The notes under the pieces: generated by a model
The model's database searches: none
The model's input: only the letters and a program-made list of their open reading frames with translations
What the model was told of the DNA's origin: nothing
Position numbers and translations under genes: made by a program
In this document: piece by piece, positions 60,857-64,000 of the stretch
How positions within the stretch are numbered: the first letter of the stretch is position 1
Layout of the letters: each line of letters begins with the position of its first letter
Origin: Bacteroides sp.
GTDB lineage: Bacteria; Bacteroidota; Bacteroidia; Bacteroidales; Muribaculaceae
Length of the DNA: 64,000 nucleotides
Direction of reading: 5' to 3'
Assembly: GCA_014802435.1 (NCBI GenBank)
Contig: JAAVCG010000006.1
Coordinates: 1 to 64,000 of the forward strand

Positions 60857-62418
60857 TTTTCCCGCCTAAAAAGTCAGGACCGCGCCCCGAATTGGCGCCG
60901 GAAACGCGCCAGCTTATCATCGTCGGCGCTAACGGCGCGGGCAAGTCGCGATTCACCTCGCGACTCCTCAGCAGTGTCAGCCCCGAGCGGATTTTTGCCC
61001 TCTCGCCCCTGCGCGCACTCTTTGGCGCCTACAAGCCGGAAGCCGCTCCCGGAAGCATCGATGCGCTCTATGCTGAAGCCGCCGCCCATTCGCCCCTGAC
61101 CGCCGGGAGCCCTGAAAATTTTGCCCCGCCGACGGAGGCCGAACGCCTCATGTCGCTCCTCCTCCAGGAAGAGATGGTCAACCTCCTGGGCCGCAAACTG
61201 GCCGGGAAGACACATGAGCCCGCCGCGCCGACCAAACTGGACCGCGTCCTGGACCTCTGGCGCGAAATCTTTCCTGAAAATGACATCCTCCGCCATAATG
61301 GCTCGCTCGAATTCGCCTCGGCCACCGATGGCGGCGAAACCCGCTCGCAAAATCGCCTCTCCTCGGGCGAAAAACTCGTGTTATATTATTTCGGGGCAGT
61401 GCTTTACGCGCCCGCCGATGCGGTGATTCCCGTTGACTCGCCGGAGATGTTTCTCCATCCGTCAACAATCCGCTCCGTCTGGGACCGCGTCGAGGCCCTC
61501 CGCCCGGACTGCACGTTTGTCTATACGACTCATGACCTTGACTTTGCCTCCACCCGCTCATCGGCCGCCACGGTCTGGGTGCGCGGATGCTCGGCTGAGG
61601 CCGATGTGTTTGACTATGACCTGCTTCCCCCTGATTCCCAGCTCAGCGAGGAAATGTATCTGGCCATTCTCGGTGCGCGCCGCCCCGTGCTCTTCATTGA
61701 GGGCGACAGCACCCGCTCAATCGATGCCAAGCTCTATCCGCTGATTTTCCCCGATTATACGGTCAAATCCCTCGGCTCATGTGACCGCGTCATCGAGTCA
61801 ACCCGAGTGTTCAACTCCCTGGGCGCGTTTCATCATCTTGACAGCATCGGCATCGTTGACCGCGACCGCCGTTCCCCTCAGGAGGTCAACTATTTGAGGC
61901 GGAAGAAAATAATGGTGCCCGAAGTGGCCGAGATTGAAAATATGCTGATGGTTGAGGAGGTGATTCGCGCAGTAGCTTCCGCCAACGGGCGCGATGAAAA
62001 CCGGGCCTTCGCCAAGGTGAAGGCTGCCGTCATGAACCTCTTCAAGGCCGACGCCAAATCGCAGGCCCTGCAACACACCCGCCATCACGTCAAGCACACC
62101 ATCGAACACCGCATTGACGGGCGCTTCGCCTCAATCTCCAAGCTCGAGGAACACATGATGGACCTGGTCTATGAAATCAATCCCCGCGCCATCTATGAGC
62201 AATTCTGCCGCGATTTCCACTCCTATATCCGTGATGACGACTATCCCTCGGTTCTCCGCGTCTACAATCAAAAGTCGATGCTCTCCCAGAGCAACGTCGG
62301 CTCCCTGACCGGCTGCGGAGACCATCGGGCCTACATCGCCGCCATCCTCAACATCCTCAAATCCCCCTCCCCCGCCGCTGACCGCATCCGCCGCGCCCTC
62401 CGCGCCCAATTCAACTAA
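60853..62418 (+). CDS. ABC-type ATPase fused to a DUF4435 (TOPRIM-like) domain
   Basis: 521 residues. The N-terminal ATPase has Walker A GANGAGKS (25-32), ABC signature LSSGEK (169-174), Walker B region VDSPE (D195-E198) and H-loop TTHD (H227). Where most relatives have a glutamate after the Walker B aspartate, here it is serine. From about 275, FIEGD (E283), GIVDRD (D336, D338) and AEIENML (E360-N363) form a DUF4435/TOPRIM-like nuclease pattern. ATPase plus DUF4435 pairs occur in PARIS (AriA/AriB) and resemble OLD nucleases in defence. The ribE overlap could instead mean a fixed housekeeping partner. Function is therefore inferred. Confidence 0.8.
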   Translation: MIFPPKKSGPRPELAPETRQLIIVGANGAGKSRFTSRLLSSVSPERIFALSPLRALFGAYKPEAAPGSIDALYAEAAAHSPLTAGSPENFAPPTEAERLMSLLLQEEMVNLLGRKLAGKTHEPAAPTKLDRVLDLWREIFPENDILRHNGSLEFASATDGGETRSQNRLSSGEKLVLYYFGAVLYAPADAVIPVDSPEMFLHPSTIRSVWDRVEALRPDCTFVYTTHDLDFASTRSSAATVWVRGCSAEADVFDYDLLPPDSQLSEEMYLAILGARRPVLFIEGDSTRSIDAKLYPLIFPDYTVKSLGSCDRVIESTRVFNSLGAFHHLDSIGIVDRDRRSPQEVNYLRRKKIMVPEVAEIENMLMVEEVIRAVASANGRDENRAFAKVKAAVMNLFKADAKSQALQHTRHHVKHTIEHRIDGRFASISKLEEHMMDLVYEINPRAIYEQFCRDFHSYIRDDDYPSVLRVYNQKSMLSQSNVGSLTGCGDHRAYIAAILNILKSPSPAADRIRRALRAQFN

Positions 62419-62427
62419 AACTACTTC

Positions 62428-63135
62428 ATGATTATGGAGGAAGAATATAAAAAAGAAATAACCCGGAGGTTCGCCGAACTTGGAGCAGAGAGCGAGGTGG
62501 AAAGCTATCTTGCTTTGTTCCCGGAGCTTAATAGCCGCCTTTCAAAGTTCGCTATCGGTATACTGAGATGGAACACTGTCGGGCTGATTGACATTTGCAA
62601 TCCTGATGATGTGAGTCGTGTGCGGCTTATTCTGAAAGTCCTTGATCAAACTCCCGGATTTGACTTTTTTGACGATACTTTCAATGAGTGTAGTCCCGAG
62701 ATGGTGTGCGAAATAATAGGGATGTCACCCATGGCTTTGCCCTCAGAGCAGGTGATTGAATTCAACTATACGGTCAAATATATTGGAAATTATGCCGAGG
62801 CCCGTCAATACTTCGACATGACATCTTGGTGTATAGTTATTTCGGAAGAGTCATTCAATGCTTATACCGCCAATGGCAACCGTTTCTACTTCTGCGGTAA
62901 CGGCGAGTGGTGGAAAGTCCCGTGCATACCCGACATGAGTTTCCCTCGCGATTGTTTCGGATATTCTCTCATTGCAGTTGAGGTCAGCCCGGAAAACAAA
63001 ATTGTTTCAATCACTTCCAGATGGAACACCTGTGGCGGCGACGACGGAAATTTCATCACCGAGGATGAATTAAAATCAATTCTTGGCAATGAGAATTACA
63101 ATAAGATCCTTTGTAAACCTACTGAAAATCACTAA
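62428..63135 (+). CDS. Unidentified cytosolic protein
   Basis: 235 residues, no signal peptide or membrane segment. The N-terminal half is helical (EEEYKKEITRRFAELGAES). The C-terminal half has SWCIVISEESFNAYTANG, FYFCGNGEWWKVPC and IVSITSRWNTC, patches that remind me of proteins encoded on phages and mobile elements, without a family I can name. It follows the ATPase gene after 9 nt and looks AT-richer than ribE and the ATPase gene. A second ATG two codons in is an alternative start. Confidence 0.6.
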   Translation: MIMEEEYKKEITRRFAELGAESEVESYLALFPELNSRLSKFAIGILRWNTVGLIDICNPDDVSRVRLILKVLDQTPGFDFFDDTFNECSPEMVCEIIGMSPMALPSEQVIEFNYTVKYIGNYAEARQYFDMTSWCIVISEESFNAYTANGNRFYFCGNGEWWKVPCIPDMSFPRDCFGYSLIAVEVSPENKIVSITSRWNTCGGDDGNFITEDELKSILGNENYNKILCKPTENH

Positions 63136-63160
63136 ATTTACTAAAATATTTCCCCAGAAG

Positions 63161-63820
63161 ATGAATAAATTGGAATACCCCGAAGTAAATCTTTATAAAT
63201 TAAGATTGCTTTCAAAAGGAGACGAATCACTGATTGTGACCCGTCAGGACGATGAGAAGCATTTCTATAACGTTTCTCTTGATATGATTGGCAGATATTA
63301 TTCTCTTGAAGAGGCGGAAGAAGCACTTAAAGGTCATCAGGAAGCTGACGGTGACGTTATTGCCTATCAGATCGTTGGACCTGAACATGGACATGGAGAT
63401 ACTTTGTTCGTAGAATCCGATGTAGATGACATGATTGACGGGATGTATGAAACCGAGGATTATGATGAATCTCCGGAATTTCAAATGGTGTTCAATGCGA
63501 ATCGCGAATTAGTATCGTCATATTTTTATGATGTCAATAATCCGGGAGGTAAAAGGCTTGAAAAAGAAACCGTCTTCAATGCCGGAGATAAGGCCTGGAT
63601 GCTCGGGAGCTGTTACCTTGGCCACGAGGAACTTCACATCCTGATACCGGTAATAATTGAAGGCTTCGCTCAGAACTCTGATGAACTTAATATAGCATCA
63701 GACGGTGTAGACATCAAGCCATTGGTAACGGTAAAATGTAATTGGGGTGAATACCCGGAGCCCGAGGGCGAACAGAGCCCGCGAATTGACCTGCTACCTT
63801 CTGAGATAATCAGTAAGTAA
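63161..63820 (+). CDS. Unidentified acidic protein
   Basis: 219 residues from ATG 63161. Upstream in-frame codons extend into the preceding gene and give an unlikely basic leader, so they are not used. The sequence is strongly acidic with many D and E (DMIDGMYETEDYDESPEF region) and no signal peptide. Small size and acidity are common in immunity proteins, but no family is recognised. It follows the previous gene after 25 nt and overlaps the next by one base. Confidence 0.6.
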   Translation: MNKLEYPEVNLYKLRLLSKGDESLIVTRQDDEKHFYNVSLDMIGRYYSLEEAEEALKGHQEADGDVIAYQIVGPEHGHGDTLFVESDVDDMIDGMYETEDYDESPEFQMVFNANRELVSSYFYDVNNPGGKRLEKETVFNAGDKAWMLGSCYLGHEELHILIPVIIEGFAQNSDELNIASDGVDIKPLVTVKCNWGEYPEPEGEQSPRIDLLPSEIISK

Positions 63821-64000
63821 TGAAAAACCTGCATCCTTCTGAATATAAAGGCAAGGAGTTCGATACCCTTGTTGATGTTTTTGGATTGAAGCGCGATGAA
63901 AGGCTCAATAAGCTGTTTGAATCTGCCACTCATGGTGATGGAAATGAAATTTCAAGGATTCTTATTCCACATTCATCTTCTCTCCTGGCATTTCTCTGCT
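63820..64000 (+). CDS. 5' part of an unidentified CDS, cut by the window end
   Basis: ATG 63820 overlaps the last base of the preceding stop codon (TAATG) and 60 codons remain open to the window end. It starts MKNLHPSEYKGKEFDTLVD and contains RDERLNKLFESATHGDG. No motif identifies it, but the tight coupling supports a real gene in the same operon. Confidence 0.6.
   Translation, partial: MKNLHPSEYKGKEFDTLVDVFGLKRDERLNKLFESATHGDGNEISRILIPHSSSLLAFLC

Noticed and set aside
60853-62418. Firm call as the PARIS defence system
   Set aside because: Only domain-level motifs are visible, the gene is a fusion of smaller size, and it is coupled to ribE. Reported as a candidate only.

Overview
This window is chromosomal DNA from a member of the Bacteroidota, most likely a gut Bacteroidales of the Muribaculaceae/Bacteroides type. 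That placement is an inference from four things: repeated promoters of the Bacteroidota form (TTTG, about 20 nt, TAnnTTTG, usually TAACTTTG), the absence of Shine-Dalgarno sequences with several TTG starts, gldE/gldD, and a murein/division cluster in the order usual for this phylum. No CRISPR array, insertion sequence, rRNA or intact prophage is visible.

Left part (1-8845): the last codons of a truncated gene, a tandem-domain retropepsin-like secreted protein, a membrane acyltransferase, two identical tRNA-Asn genes 100 nt apart, a family 2 glycosyltransferase and pfkA. A tightly overlapping run follows: gldE, gldD, a 4'-phosphopantetheinyl transferase, a DUF115/MptE-like protein and a small TPR protein.

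Region 8826-30028 is entirely on the minus strand and is rich in exported proteins. It holds a two-gene operon of giant M60 (enhancin/mucinase-like) metalloproteases with lectin-like and F5/8-type modules, a myo-inositol-1-phosphate synthase, an operon miaB - DUF4919 protein - TlpA-like thioredoxin lipid/periplasm protein - birA, and a secreted LacZ-type beta-galactosidase with a C-terminal F5/8 module. The proteases and galactosidase fit a life on host mucin or other glycans.

Region 30220-36837 holds an EF-G paralogue of the EF-G2 type whose GTPase motifs are degenerate, an aquaporin behind a leader hairpin, a TonB-receptor-like outer-membrane protein, and a 630-nt gene-free stretch packed with GC-rich palindromes.

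Region 36838-54125, on the minus strand, is the murein and division block. It runs rsmH-ftsL-ftsI-murE-mraY-murD-ftsW-murG-murC-ftsQ-ftsA-ftsZ. After an 11-nt tandem-repeat array come a stand-alone RapZ C-terminal domain, a MurU-like nucleotidyltransferase and two small secreted proteins. No mraZ lies in front of rsmH.

Right part (54375-64000): a secreted repeat protein, a DUF805 membrane protein, an S9 peptidase lipoprotein, mdh, ribE and, overlapping ribE, an ABC-type ATPase fused to a DUF4435 (TOPRIM-like) domain. The last is the best candidate for an unusual, possibly defence-related, system. It is followed by three unrecognised genes that look AT-richer than their neighbours, the last cut by the window end. 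Short repeats in the intergenic DNA (REP-like hairpins, TAATTAC repeats, GTTTAGT repeats and the 11-nt array) are a consistent secondary theme.
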